24,809 nucleotides of DNA from Anaerolineae bacterium (GCA_028277515.1 JANQGC010000140.1:1-24809), one strand, 5' to 3'; counted from the first letter of the stretch, positions 6,599 to 14,671 are shown. A program made the numbers and translations. Notes: generated from the letters alone by a model not told the origin.

Positions 6599-8290
6599 AT
6601 GACAACAAACAATGACGTGACGGTTGGCGCCTACCTGGCCATGCGCTTGCAGCAAATTGGGCTGCGCCATTATTTTGCGGTTCCCGGTGATTACAACCTG
6701 GTGCTGCTGGATGAACTGCTCAAGAATGAGAGTATGCAGATGATCTCTTGCTGTAATGAGCTAAACGCGGGCTATGCGGCCGATGGCTACTGCCGGGCCA
6801 CGAATGGACCGGCGGCCGCGGTCGTGACCTTCAGCGTGGGCAGCCTCAGCCTGTCCAACGCCGTCGCCGGCGCATATGCCGAAGATCTGCCGCTCATCGC
6901 CATTTCCGGCGGGCCGAACTCCAATTCCGAGCATGAAAACGAACTGCTACACCACACGCTGGGCCGGGTGGATTACAGCTATCCGCGCGCTATGTTCAGC
7001 CATATCACGGCCGAATCGGTCATTGTGCGCTATGTCGCCGACGCGGCCTACCAGATCGACCGCGCCATCGACACCGCCTTGCGCGTCCGCAAACCGGTTT
7101 ACCTGGAAATCGCCAGCAATATCGCTGCCCTGCCGGTTGGGCCGCCACCGCCCCATTCATTCGCCGGATCACCGACCAGCGACCGGGAGGCCCTGAATGC
7201 GGCCGTGGAGCACTGCGCGGCGCTGTTGAACGAGGCTATCAAACCGGTGCTGGTCGCCGGGGCGAAGCTGCGCCCCCAGGGCGGGGTGCCAGCCTTCCGT
7301 GAGGTGGCTGAAAAAGCCGGTTATGGCGTAGCCAGTATGCCCAATGCCAAAGGATTGTTCGATGAGCAGCATGAACAGTATATGGGCATTTACTGGGGGC
7401 CGGTTAGCTGGCCGGGGTGCAGCGAAATCGTGGAATCGGCCGATTTGGCGCTCTTTGCCGGCCCGGTTTTCACCGATTATACGACTACCGGGCACGCTGC
7501 CTTGATCAATCCACAGAAGATGATCCAGGCCCGCTCCCGAAGCGTGATGACTCCCGGCCGCACGTTTAACAACGTGGCATTGGCCGATTTTCTGCGCGCA
7601 TTAGCCCCTAAATTGGAGCAAAACGACACATCGCTGACCGCTTTCCGGCGCATTCAGGAGCAGGTGTTGCCCGCCGCGCGCGCAGGGGATGATGCGCCGG
7701 TGACGACGCGCCGGCTGTTCGCTCGTATTCAGGAGCTGTTGGATGATAACACCTGCCTCATTGCGGAGACGGGCGATTCCTGGTTTAACGGTATGAATAT
7801 GGAACTGCCCGGCGGAGCGACATTTGAAATCCAAATGCAGTATGGCTCCATTGGCTGGTCAGTGGGCGCGACTTTGGGCTACTGCCTGGCCCGGCCGGAC
7901 AAGCGAGTGATCGCCCTGATTGGGGATGGCTCTTTCCAGATGACGGCGCAGGCGGTTTCCACGATGATTCGCTATGGTGTGCAGCCGCTTATTTTTCTGA
8001 TCAATAATGGCGGCTACACCATCGAAGTGGAGATTCACGACGGCCCGTATAATACGATCAAAAATTGGGATTATGCGGCGCTGATGGAGGTATTCAACGC
8101 CGGCGAGGGCAAGGGTTGGGGTACGCGAGTCAGCACAGAAGGGGAACTGGACCAGGCGGTTGAAACCGCCATGAGCCACGACGGACCAGCCATGATTGAA
8201 GTGATCATCGACCGGGATGATTGCAGCAAGAATTTGCTGGAATGGGGCGGCTATGTGGCACGCAATAACGGCCGTGCACCGCGGACTTGA
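6599..8290 (+). CDS. pdc: Pyruvate decarboxylase (TPP-dependent)
   Basis: 563-aa cytosolic ThDP/Mg2+ enzyme, the usual length for pyruvate decarboxylase, converting pyruvate to acetaldehyde and CO2. The residues known from the Zymomonas enzyme are all present: D31 (VPGDYNL), E54 (CCNELNAGYAADGY), the His pair H118-H119 (ELLHHT), and E476 (GGYTIE). The metal/ThDP motif starts at G442-D443-G444 and ends at N469-N470. The block FSVGSLSLSNAVAGAYAEDL is characteristic of the plant/Zymomonas-type group. Indolepyruvate decarboxylase is the main alternative; the HH and GGYTIE context favours PDC. ATG 6599 was chosen over upstream in-frame codons (from 6488) because AGGGAG lies at 6583-6588. No alcohol dehydrogenase is adjacent; the nearest oxidoreductase is the aldo/keto reductase about 1 kb away on the other strand. 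Confidence 0.88.
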   Translation: MTTNNDVTVGAYLAMRLQQIGLRHYFAVPGDYNLVLLDELLKNESMQMISCCNELNAGYAADGYCRATNGPAAAVVTFSVGSLSLSNAVAGAYAEDLPLIAISGGPNSNSEHENELLHHTLGRVDYSYPRAMFSHITAESVIVRYVADAAYQIDRAIDTALRVRKPVYLEIASNIAALPVGPPPPHSFAGSPTSDREALNAAVEHCAALLNEAIKPVLVAGAKLRPQGGVPAFREVAEKAGYGVASMPNAKGLFDEQHEQYMGIYWGPVSWPGCSEIVESADLALFAGPVFTDYTTTGHAALINPQKMIQARSRSVMTPGRTFNNVALADFLRALAPKLEQNDTSLTAFRRIQEQVLPAARAGDDAPVTTRRLFARIQELLDDNTCLIAETGDSWFNGMNMELPGGATFEIQMQYGSIGWSVGATLGYCLARPDKRVIALIGDGSFQMTAQAVSTMIRYGVQPLIFLINNGGYTIEVEIHDGPYNTIKNWDYAALMEVFNAGEGKGWGTRVSTEGELDQAVETAMSHDGPAMIEVIIDRDDCSKNLLEWGGYVARNNGRAPRT

Positions 8291-8415
8291 TAGCGGGTGT
8301 CTCGACGTTAAGCTGTTGGACGCCGACTAGAGCAGACGAGAGCTGATTTTATCATTTTCTCCGCGACCATCCGTTCTCGTCCGCGTCCCATGCCACTAGC
8401 CGAAACCCAAAACCC

Positions 8416-8444
8416 TTGACAAAAGCAAGGGGATGAATTACTAT
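8416..8444 (+). promoter_or_regulatory. Near-consensus sigma-70 promoter for the AbrB-VapC operon
   Basis: A perfect -35 TTGACA (8416-8421) is followed by a 17-nt spacer and -10 TACTAT (8439-8444). The start point is expected near 8451, only about 16 nt before ATG 8467, so the ribosome site AAAGG (8453-8457) would sit at the very 5' end of the mRNA. AbrB-type antitoxins normally repress their own promoter, and the AT-rich -10 region is the likely operator (inference). Confidence 0.75.
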
Positions 8445-8466
8445 TTATTAAAAAAGGTAATTCAAT

Positions 8467-8691
8467 ATGCGCAGCACCATTACATCCAGGGGGCAAACAG
8501 TCATCCCGGCGGCCATTCGCCGCCGGTTCAATCTGACGCCGGCGGACCGTTTAGAATGGGTGGTGGAGAACGATACCATCCGTGTCATCCCTGTTCCAGC
8601 TGATCCTATTGCCGCTTTTCGTGGCCAGGGCAAAGGAGGGTCTGTTGATCGTCTCTTAAGAGAACGGCAGGCGGATAAGGCAAGAGAATGA
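8467..8691 (+). CDS. AbrB/MazE-type antitoxin (SpoVT-AbrB fold)
   Basis: 74-aa DNA-binding antitoxin. The N-terminal swapped-hairpin AbrB motif is clear: MRSTITSRGQTVIPAAIRRR, then FNLTPADRLEWVVENDTIRV. This is the RGQ(V/T)xIPxxIRxxxxLxxGDxL pattern. The charged C-terminal tail (RLLRERQADKARE) is the part that in VapB-like partners occupies the PIN toxin groove. Its stop TGA overlaps the toxin ATG by 4 nt (ATGA at 8688-8691), typical of translationally coupled toxin-antitoxin pairs. The start ATG 8467 follows AAAGG by 9 nt. It is expected to bind the toxin and repress the promoter at 8416-8444. Confidence 0.93.
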   Translation: MRSTITSRGQTVIPAAIRRRFNLTPADRLEWVVENDTIRVIPVPADPIAAFRGQGKGGSVDRLLRERQADKARE

Positions 8692-9089
8692 AACGGTATG
8701 TGTTGGATACATCGGCGCTCTTAACTTTGAGAGATGATGAATTAGGAGCCGCTACGGTGGCCGAACTGCTTTACCGGGCGCAAGCAGGGAATGCCCTTTG
8801 TTTTGCATCTTTCATGACCCAGATGGAGTTGTTATACCGAGTTTGGCGCGACGAGGGCAAAAGAGCGGGTTGGGTCGCTTACGAGCAGAGCCAATCCCTG
8901 CCCATTCATTGGGTCAGGCAGGACCAGGATTTGACCGAGAAAGCGGCCGAACTGAAAGCCACGCTTTCCCTTTCATTAGCGGATGCCTGGATTGGTGCCA
9001 CTGCCCTACTAAAAGGGGCGACGCTCGTTCACAAAGATCCGGAATTTGAAGCCTTAAGCTGCCCGCAAGAAGTCCTTCCTTATAAATAA
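8688..9089 (+). CDS. vapC: PIN-domain ribonuclease toxin (VapC family)
   Basis: 133-aa PIN-domain toxin. The four acidic active-site residues are visible: D7 (YVLDTSALL), E47 (TQMELLY), D99 (SLADAWIGATA) and D117 (LVHKDPEF). These coordinate Mg2+ for RNA cleavage; known VapC toxins cut tRNA or rRNA. The length fits the family. The gene overlaps the antitoxin by 4 nt, so the two form one operon, and the partner is AbrB-type rather than RHH-type. No second toxin or terminator was recognised downstream; the gap to 9179 is AT-rich and empty. Appears intact and probably functional. Confidence 0.93.
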   Translation: MKRYVLDTSALLTLRDDELGAATVAELLYRAQAGNALCFASFMTQMELLYRVWRDEGKRAGWVAYEQSQSLPIHWVRQDQDLTEKAAELKATLSLSLADAWIGATALLKGATLVHKDPEFEALSCPQEVLPYK

Positions 9090-9178
9090 TCAAGATCATT
9101 GGGATCGGTCGAAATTATTCAAAAAAACCGAAAAAATAAATCTCGACGGTTGTTTGCATACTTACATAATAAACTAAG

Positions 9179-9568
9179 TCAATGTCCAAGCGCTTCTTTT
9201 CTTTCTGCCAGGGCCTGGGCGATCAACTCGCGAATCTCCACTTTGCGCGCATCATCAACCGAGCGGATCTTGACGTGGCGCAGTTTCTTGCCCGTCCCTT
9301 CCATCAAGCCGGCGGGATCATCCAGGTCTGCCCCTTTATAAAAGCCGAGATTGACCCAGTTTTTGTGGGGCAGAATATAGCTGTAACCTTCGCTCATCTT
9401 TTTAGGACCGATGCCATAGGTCGCTGCCCGGTCGCCCAGGCGCACGACCTCCACCGCATCCGGGTCCACTTCCAGGATAACCTGGCGTAGCTCCTGGGCA
9501 ATCGGCCGCATGTCCGGAACGGTAATTTCTATTAACTCTTCAAACGTGCCAAATTTTGTTTCTGCCAT
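9179..9568 (-). CDS. DUF1801 (YdhG-like) domain protein
   Basis: 129-aa protein in the YdhG/YjbR/CyaY-like group. Seen: MAETKFGTFEELIEITVPDM, RPIAQELRQVILEVDPDAVE, then GPKKMSEGYSYILPHKNWVN, LGFYKGADLDDPAGLMEGTG, KKLRHVKIRSVDDAR and a Lys-rich end. The block FYKGADLDDPxGLLEGTGKxxRHVK is typical of DUF1801. Biochemical function is not established for the family; some relatives are iron-chaperone-like. ATG 9568 was chosen over the in-frame codon at 9652 because the family homology begins there and AAGG lies 11 nt upstream. The gene is divergent from the YhhN gene, with a MITE inserted between them. Nothing marks it as damaged. Confidence 0.85.
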   Translation of the reverse strand: MAETKFGTFEELIEITVPDMRPIAQELRQVILEVDPDAVEVVRLGDRAATYGIGPKKMSEGYSYILPHKNWVNLGFYKGADLDDPAGLMEGTGKKLRHVKIRSVDDARKVEIRELIAQALAERKEALGH

Positions 9569-9668
9569 CAGTTGTTTAACCTTATGTGCTCTACCCTCGC
9601 GGGATCGCTCAGACGATAACAACACTATAAACTTTCGGCCGTTGATTGGCAAGGAAACCTGAAGATTG

Positions 9669-9958
9669 GGGTGCGGTTACTTTTTGTGTATGATTAAAGT
9701 TGGCATGAAATTCGGTCTCTCCAATGCTTCGATCATTGTCGTAGTGGCGGGACAGGCGGGACAAAATCTTACCGGAAACCCCTGGCCAACCATCCCGCCT
9801 GTCTCGCCCGGCAAGACGCCGAATGGCTGTGGAGGGTGAGCCGGCGCGGTGGGCAGGTCATGGTTACCGTCAACATCATGCCGCGCCGGCCCACCCCTAC
9901 CATCTGACGGCCGACCCAAATTGAACCCTCTGGTTTTACACAATTTGTAACTGCACCC
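9669..9958. mobile_element. MITE-like non-autonomous element (290 bp, 9-bp target duplications)
   Basis: Imperfect 22-nt terminal inverted repeats lie at 9669-9690 and 9937-9958, 18 of 22 bases matching, with outer consensus GGGTGCRGTTAC. They are flanked exactly by the 9-bp direct repeat TGAAGATTG (9660-9668 and 9959-9967), as expected for a target-site duplication. There is no transposase ORF. The interior is mostly structured sequence, including two large hairpins (9746-9808 and 9834-9896). The element sits in the divergent region between DUF1801 and YhhN. A 9-bp duplication is known for several DDE transposases (IS1, IS10/IS50-type IS4 members, some IS5 members), but the parent family cannot be named from the ends alone. 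Confidence 0.85.
9746..9896. repeat. Twin 16-31-16 hairpins inside the MITE
   Basis: Hairpin 1: arms 9746-9761 and 9793-9808, 15 of 16 complementary. Hairpin 2: arms 9834-9849 and 9881-9896, 15 of 16 complementary. Each has a 31-nt loop, and the arm starts are 88 bp apart. The arm sequences differ (GGCGGGACAGG versus GGGTGAGCCGG), so the geometry repeats while the sequence does not. Both arms are very GC-rich, in contrast to the AT-rich ends of the element. It could be a protein-binding or RNA structure. The region is on no coding frame that I trust. Confidence 0.8.
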
Positions 9959-10048
9959 TGAAGATTGAAACTGAGCAGTCAATCATTCGTTTTTTTGGTT
10001 ATAATCACCTCCATGCAAAAAAATGAGCCACATTAGAGGAGAAAGCAG

Positions 10049-10780
10049 ATGAATGCTGCAAGTTACGATCCAGCCTTGATGTCCACAAGGACGAAAATAA
10101 TCGCCCTGGTCGGTTTGGTCGCGGCCGTTATATTTATTTATGGTCAATACGAAGATATTTACTGGTTGCGCATGGTTTCTAAACCCATTCCGGTGTTGTG
10201 CATGGCCCTGGTCATCTTCCTGGAACCGGCCAAGAAGCGTTATCAGTGGCTGGTCATTGGCGGACTACTGTTCTCTGCGGCGGGAGATATCCTGTTGGAA
10301 GCGTCAACAGCCACCTTCCTCATTGGCCTGATCGCCTTTTTGCTGGGTCATGTCTTTTACATTGCCGCTTTTGTGCAGGATTCTCGCCAACCTTATTGGG
10401 GCCGGGCCGCCATTGTTTTCGGTTATGGCCTGCTCATCTACGCTATCCTCTTCTTCGCCGGGGAGTTAGGCGGCATGGCTTTGCCCGTCCTGGCTTATAT
10501 GCTGATCATCTGCACGATGCTCTGGCGAGCCTGGGCGCGTATCGGTGCGCCGGATGCTGACCCGGAGTCGGCGCAGACCGGGGCGGTGGGCGCGGCTATG
10601 TTTGTCTTCAGCGACACGGTGCTGGCCCTCGGCCGATTCGGTGTCCTGTCCCATCCTTTACTACGCTACGTGGTGATCGTCAGCTACTGGTTAGGCCAGC
10701 TCGACATCACCCGTTCGGCCGTCGTGCAAACAAGACGAGCCGCGAATAAGAGATCCAGGAAGCGCCACGGCCGGCGATAA
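10049..10780 (+). CDS. YhhN family lysoplasmalogenase-like membrane protein
   Basis: 243-aa integral membrane protein with about eight hydrophobic segments. YhhN/TMEM86 family hallmarks are seen: WLRMVSKPIPVLCMAL in the first segments, then LLFSAAGDILLEAST, then FLIGLIAFLLGHVFYIAAF, and FVFSDTVLALGRF near the C-terminal half. Family members (mammalian TMEM86, bacterial homologues) cleave the vinyl-ether bond of lysoplasmalogens. In bacteria the substrate is usually not tested. The C-terminal tail (RRAANKRSRKRHGRR) is strongly basic and probably cytoplasmic. ATG 10049 has AGGAG 7 nt upstream. A TATAAT hexamer occurs at 10000-10005, but no good -35 matches it. The right target duplication of the MITE ends 80 bp upstream. 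Confidence 0.88.
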   Translation: MNAASYDPALMSTRTKIIALVGLVAAVIFIYGQYEDIYWLRMVSKPIPVLCMALVIFLEPAKKRYQWLVIGGLLFSAAGDILLEASTATFLIGLIAFLLGHVFYIAAFVQDSRQPYWGRAAIVFGYGLLIYAILFFAGELGGMALPVLAYMLIICTMLWRAWARIGAPDADPESAQTGAVGAAMFVFSDTVLALGRFGVLSHPLLRYVVIVSYWLGQLDITRSAVVQTRRAANKRSRKRHGRR

Positions 10781-10881
10781 AGCCATTTCCATCGTGTTTG
10801 TCAGCAGGCATCGCGAAAAATAAGTTTAAGTTGCACTGGAAGCCTATATTGACCCCATATAGATTTATCATCAATCCAAGG

Positions 10882-13800
10882 TCAATTTGCCCATCGTTTC
10901 ACATAAATTTCAAAATCGCCGGAACTGTTATCTCCCCAGGCCACATACGGCGTGCCATCGGGAGCGACGGCAATATCACACAGGCTGGAGAACCCATTAT
11001 TATCGCTTATCCCACCGCCAGTCGCCGAGCCACCTCCAGCTTCTGCCCAGGTTGAGCCGTCCCAAAACCGAACATAAATTTCATTGTCTCCGGAACTGTC
11101 ATCATACCAGGCGATGTACGGCCTGCCGCTTGCTGATAGGGCAATTCTTACCTGTCTTGACCGGCCGGAATTGTTGCTAATCCCGCCCCCTTGCGCCGAA
11201 CCGGAACCCACCTCCTGCCATGTGCTGCCGGACCAACGCTTCACAAATACTTCAAAATCACCTGAAACATTATCAAACCAGGTGACGTAAGGTGTGCCGT
11301 CTGCCGCAATGGCGATTCGCGAACGGTGCGAGTTGCCGCTATTGTTACTGATGCCGCCCCCTTGGGCTGAGCCTGCACCTACTTCTACCCATACACTACC
11401 GTTGAATCGCTTGACGTAAATTTCATAATTGCCGGGTGTCAAATCATACCAGGTGATATAAGGTGTCCCGTCCGGGGCGATAGCGACGCTCGGCCGAGAA
11501 GAGGCTCCGCTGTTGCTGCTAATGCCCCCGCCACTGCCGGAGCCGCTGCCAACTTCTTCCCAGGCAGACCCGTTCCACCGCCTCACGAAAATCTCCGTGT
11601 TTTCGGCCGTGCCATCATCCCAGGCGACATAAGGTGTGCCGTCCGGGGCAATAGCAATCGATGGCCAGCCGTCGGATACGCCTTTGAGATTACTAATTCC
11701 GCCGCCACTGGCCGAGCCGGCGCCCACTTCTTCCCAGGACGCTCCATTCCAGCGTTTGACATAAGTTTCCGGTTTTCCACTCTGCCAATCTCGCCAGACA
11801 ACATAAGGCGTGCCGTCCGGAGCAACGGCAATATCAACCCCCTTTGAGTTTTTATTGGTTTTGCTGATGCCGCCACCGGCGGCCGAACCGCTGCCAACTT
11901 CCTGCCAACTGCTGCCGTTCCAGCGTTTGACATATATTTCATTGTTGCCGCTGCTGTTATCATACCAGGCCACATAGACCGTTCCATCCGGCGCCGCAGC
12001 AACGGCTGGCCAGCCTGATTCGCCGTTATTGTTACTAATGCCGCCCCCACCGGCCGAGCCGGAACCAACTTCTTGCCAGGTTCGTCCACCCGCCGGTGTA
12101 GCCGTTGATGTTGAAGTGGCAGCAGGTGTCAGTGTAAATGTTGGTTCAGGGGTCGATGTTGGCGTTTGAGTCAGATCAGGGGTGGGAAAAGGCGTGGGAG
12201 TTGGCGTAATGGTTGCATCACCGTCAAACTCATTCAAGATCACCGGCAAATAGTTATTTGTGGGCTTGGTGGCTGCTTCGACAAGGGAAATAACGGCCAT
12301 TCCAATCCCAATCCCTGACGTTGAAATAGTGCATACGAGTGGTTCGCCGGCCAGTATATCAATTGATCCATTGCCATCACAATCTACACCCCCTTCAGGG
12401 GCAAGAGAGCCTGTTGCCGACACCAATAATTGCAAATCTTCAATACCGGCTTGAGCCAGCTCATTATCTGTCCTAACGCCGTCTTGCCGATCCTCATTGT
12501 TTTTACTTGTTGAAAAAGATGAAAATGAAAATATCCCTACAACTTTGCTTCCGCTCAACGAGCCAATAGCATTTATCGTTTCGGCAAAACTGGGTCCCGG
12601 ATAAGGAATTGCTCCAAAATCCAATGGCCTATGAAAAGGAGCATCTGTCCAAAGCAAGATGATTTTGCTGGATTCCTCTCTAAAGCTAGCCTGCTGCCCG
12701 GGTGGAATACTGGCATTTGGGAATCCAAATCCTGATAAATCTTGACCACTACCCGTTACTGCCTGGTAAAGGGCCGGCAGTTGACTTTCTGGAAAATCTG
12801 CTCCATTTCTCACCCCAAGACCGGAAATCGTATTGAGGACCAAATCTTTATCTTCGGTTAGATCGATTATTCGTTCATATGCTTTATCATTCAAAGATCC
12901 AAATGGGGATATCGGGTAGTCTTCAAACCTGGCCAATCCAAAGCGAACATCATCATAGGAAGAATCCAGGGCATTTATAATATTGGGCGCTTGTTGTTTG
13001 AACTCAGCAAGATCATCTGCAAAACTGGCTGAAAGATCGACAAGTAAAAATGCATCGACCACCGGATCAAAATAATCTTCAACAGGCTTATTCGTCGAAG
13101 GTAAAGTTTGATAAGGGAGAGTAGGAAATCGAACTTCATCACCTTTCCTCCAGGTATTATTGGGAGACTGAATGGTCCAGCCATCAATTATTAGTGATGT
13201 GCCGGTAGGCATAACCCAGTGAAGGTGTGCACTATTATGATCTTGCTTCTCAGTGTAACCACAACCATCAAAAGACCATGTTCCAGGCAGAAGATCGCCC
13301 AAAATCTGGCCTTGTTTAACTTTCTTATTTGTTTGGATATTCGGCCTTAGGCTGTTCTTATCCAGGTGAACATAATCAAATACTTTTCCATCCTCATGGA
13401 TAATTTGCACATTCGCGCTGATTGCACCCGGCTTGTCGCAAATTGTGCCAATCAGGCCATCGGCCGCTGCCAACACTCTTTTGTCTGTCCCTCTAGTACC
13501 AATGTCTAAGGCACTCGCATGCCATCCTTGCCTATACTCCCACTCGCCCGCGGCCCACGGAAATTTATATTCCACATCGGTAGGCGTTTTTAATAAAGAG
13601 CGTTTTCTAGGGTCTAAGTACAAACGATGCTCTTCGGGGATAATATGATCGGGAGCAGTTGCTAACAGATCAGAATAACTTTGGGTCCCACTTAGAGCAA
13701 CCTGCCAATCACCTTCTTGATTTCTAACCGCCAATACCAATGCTCCCGCATCTCCAGTCCCGACAGCCTTTAAATTTGAATCAGGTCCATCTAACGAAGC

Positions 13801-14097
13801 CAGGGAAATAAAATGCCATGCTTCCTGGCCAGTGATATTCGTGACTGCGAATTTTGAACCTGGGAATAAATGCGCTGGTCTCTTCGATAGTGCTTGATGC
13901 AATGCCAGCTTTAGTTCGCTCTCAATATCGAACTCGCTGTAATCAATATTGTTCTCACTACCATAAACTTCTTTTTGGCTTTCAAAATACCTGGTTTGGC
14001 CAATGAGAAACGAGAAAACCAGAAATATTAAGGATGTGAAAACGAATCCAACATATCTCTTTTTACCGGCAGTGGGACTGTGAGTTTTTTTCCGCAT
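10882..14097 (-). CDS. Secreted M23 peptidase / VWA / PT-linker / 7-blade propeller fusion protein
   Basis: 1071-aa exported protein. Residues 1-33 are a basic start plus hydrophobic helix (signal or anchor). An M23-like domain (about 185-325) shows GWHASALDIG (H193, D198) and SAHLHW (H291, H293), the zinc-binding HxxxxD and HxH motifs of LytM-type endopeptidases. A VWA-like domain (about 345-610) has the MIDAS start VDLSAS (D354, S356, S358). The motif YLPVILN (12232-12252) precedes a Pro/Thr-rich linker of about 45 residues. Seven repeats of 56-58 residues (TWQEVGSGSA, then PDGTPYVAW and EIYVKRWNGS) end the protein and should form a 7-blade propeller. ATG 14097 has AAGGAG just upstream; a GTG at 14115 is possible. 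The peptidase could cut peptidoglycan cross-links, with VWA and propeller for adhesion (inference). Confidence 0.85.
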   Translation of the reverse strand: MRKKTHSPTAGKKRYVGFVFTSLIFLVFSFLIGQTRYFESQKEVYGSENNIDYSEFDIESELKLALHQALSKRPAHLFPGSKFAVTNITGQEAWHFISLASLDGPDSNLKAVGTGDAGALVLAVRNQEGDWQVALSGTQSYSDLLATAPDHIIPEEHRLYLDPRKRSLLKTPTDVEYKFPWAAGEWEYRQGWHASALDIGTRGTDKRVLAAADGLIGTICDKPGAISANVQIIHEDGKVFDYVHLDKNSLRPNIQTNKKVKQGQILGDLLPGTWSFDGCGYTEKQDHNSAHLHWVMPTGTSLIIDGWTIQSPNNTWRKGDEVRFPTLPYQTLPSTNKPVEDYFDPVVDAFLLVDLSASFADDLAEFKQQAPNIINALDSSYDDVRFGLARFEDYPISPFGSLNDKAYERIIDLTEDKDLVLNTISGLGVRNGADFPESQLPALYQAVTGSGQDLSGFGFPNASIPPGQQASFREESSKIILLWTDAPFHRPLDFGAIPYPGPSFAETINAIGSLSGSKVVGIFSFSSFSTSKNNEDRQDGVRTDNELAQAGIEDLQLLVSATGSLAPEGGVDCDGNGSIDILAGEPLVCTISTSGIGIGMAVISLVEAATKPTNNYLPVILNEFDGDATITPTPTPFPTPDLTQTPTSTPEPTFTLTPAATSTSTATPAGGRTWQEVGSGSAGGGGISNNNGESGWPAVAAAPDGTVYVAWYDNSSGNNEIYVKRWNGSSWQEVGSGSAAGGGISKTNKNSKGVDIAVAPDGTPYVVWRDWQSGKPETYVKRWNGASWEEVGAGSASGGGISNLKGVSDGWPSIAIAPDGTPYVAWDDGTAENTEIFVRRWNGSAWEEVGSGSGSGGGISSNSGASSRPSVAIAPDGTPYITWYDLTPGNYEIYVKRFNGSVWVEVGAGSAQGGGISNNSGNSHRSRIAIAADGTPYVTWFDNVSGDFEVFVKRWSGSTWQEVGSGSAQGGGISNNSGRSRQVRIALSASGRPYIAWYDDSSGDNEIYVRFWDGSTWAEAGGGSATGGGISDNNGFSSLCDIAVAPDGTPYVAWGDNSSGDFEIYVKRWAN
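10885..12081 (-). repeat. Seven tandem 56-58-codon propeller-blade repeats
   Basis: Seven tandem units of about 171 bp each code for the C-terminal propeller of the M23/VWA protein. Each unit reads W-x-E-V/A-G-x-G-S-A/G, then GGGIS, then a variable N/S-rich segment, then APDGTPYVAW, then a D-rich loop and EIYVKRWNG. Unit 3 has one extra residue and the last lacks the final residue. Conservation between units at the protein level is high, while synonymous positions differ. This suggests an old tandem array under selection, not a fresh duplication. Confidence 0.9.
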
Positions 14098-14115
14098 AAC
14101 CTTCTCCTTATGCAC

Positions 14116-14440
14116 AAAAATGATCCAATGATTAAACGCGACTTATATGGTTTTAAAACGACAGCGGACAACAAAACAAATTGACTTACCAGAAACAACT
14201 AACACAAATTATATATGAATTTTTTCTTCTGTCATATAGGATCGCAAATAGATTTGTTGAAGCGCACCCACCACTTTCATTTTAGGTAAATGTCGATTCC
14301 AATGAATTTGGGTCTATTATTCAGATTAGAAGTATAATCGGAAGAATGAATTGATCGAGCGTTGGCAGTTTTTTCCTTTAAGCTCAATATTCATAAAAGG
14401 CTGTATAGGGAAATCAGAACAGTATGCTTGGGAGAAACCT
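14116..14440. other. AT-rich divergent intergenic region
   Basis: This 325-bp region separates the divergent secreted peptidase gene and the antitoxin-like gene. It is clearly AT-rich. The only element I can support is the minus-strand promoter at 14208-14235. On the plus strand an ORF could be extended back to 14351, but it lacks a ribosome site until 14441. No RNA gene or repeat was recognised. Confidence 0.6.
14208..14235 (-). promoter_or_regulatory. Predicted sigma-70 promoter for the secreted M23/VWA gene
   Basis: On the minus strand, -35 ATGACA (14230-14235, 5/6 match) is followed by a 16-nt spacer and a perfect -10 TATAAT (14208-14213). The start is expected near 14201, leaving a leader of about 104 nt before ATG 14097. 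Confidence 0.55.
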
Positions 14441-14650
14441 ATGCTTGAAATTGAAAATCTCCACCTTCAATATATAACGGATTCCAAAGGCAAAAAGAGC
14501 GCTGTAATTTTACCTATCAATCAGTTTTATCAGCTACTTGAAGATTTAGCTGATCTGGCCGTCGTTGCTGAGCGAATAGATGAACCCGCGGTTAATCACG
14601 AAGAACTGCTTTCTGAGTTGAAATCCGATGGCCCCCTAGCTGAATATTGA
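14441..14650 (+). CDS. Phd/RelB-type antitoxin-like protein, no adjacent toxin
   Basis: 69-aa protein: MLEIENLHLQYITDSKGKKS, AVILPINQFYQLLEDLADLA, VVAERIDEPAVNHEELLSEL, then KSDG. The pattern (beta-strand, KKSAVILPIxxFxxLLEDLxDLAVVAER, then an acidic tail ending in ELKxDG) is that of small type II antitoxins of the Phd/YefM or RelB type that pair with RelE-like toxins. ATG 14441 has GGGAG 6 nt upstream. A RelE-like gene would normally follow at once, but the next gene (14672) encodes a DinB protein, so this is an orphan antitoxin or its toxin has been lost. It is co-directional with DinB and GNAT and may share their mRNA. Confidence 0.65.
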   Translation: MLEIENLHLQYITDSKGKKSAVILPINQFYQLLEDLADLAVVAERIDEPAVNHEELLSELKSDGPLAEY

Positions 14651-14671
14651 ATCTACAGACATTAAGAAAAA

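Noticed and set aside
9846..9900. Possible attC or integron site
   Set aside because: The hairpin lacks the RYYYAAC/GTTRRRY core, and the region is explained as part of a MITE with target duplications.
9677..9982. Minus-strand open frame of about 100 codons
   Set aside because: It lies across the MITE and its target duplication. It has no ribosome site and a Pro/Gly-rich composition produced by the GC-rich hairpins.
14351..14440. N-terminal extension of the antitoxin-like gene
   Set aside because: The extension has no ribosome site and no family match; GGGAG directly precedes ATG 14441.
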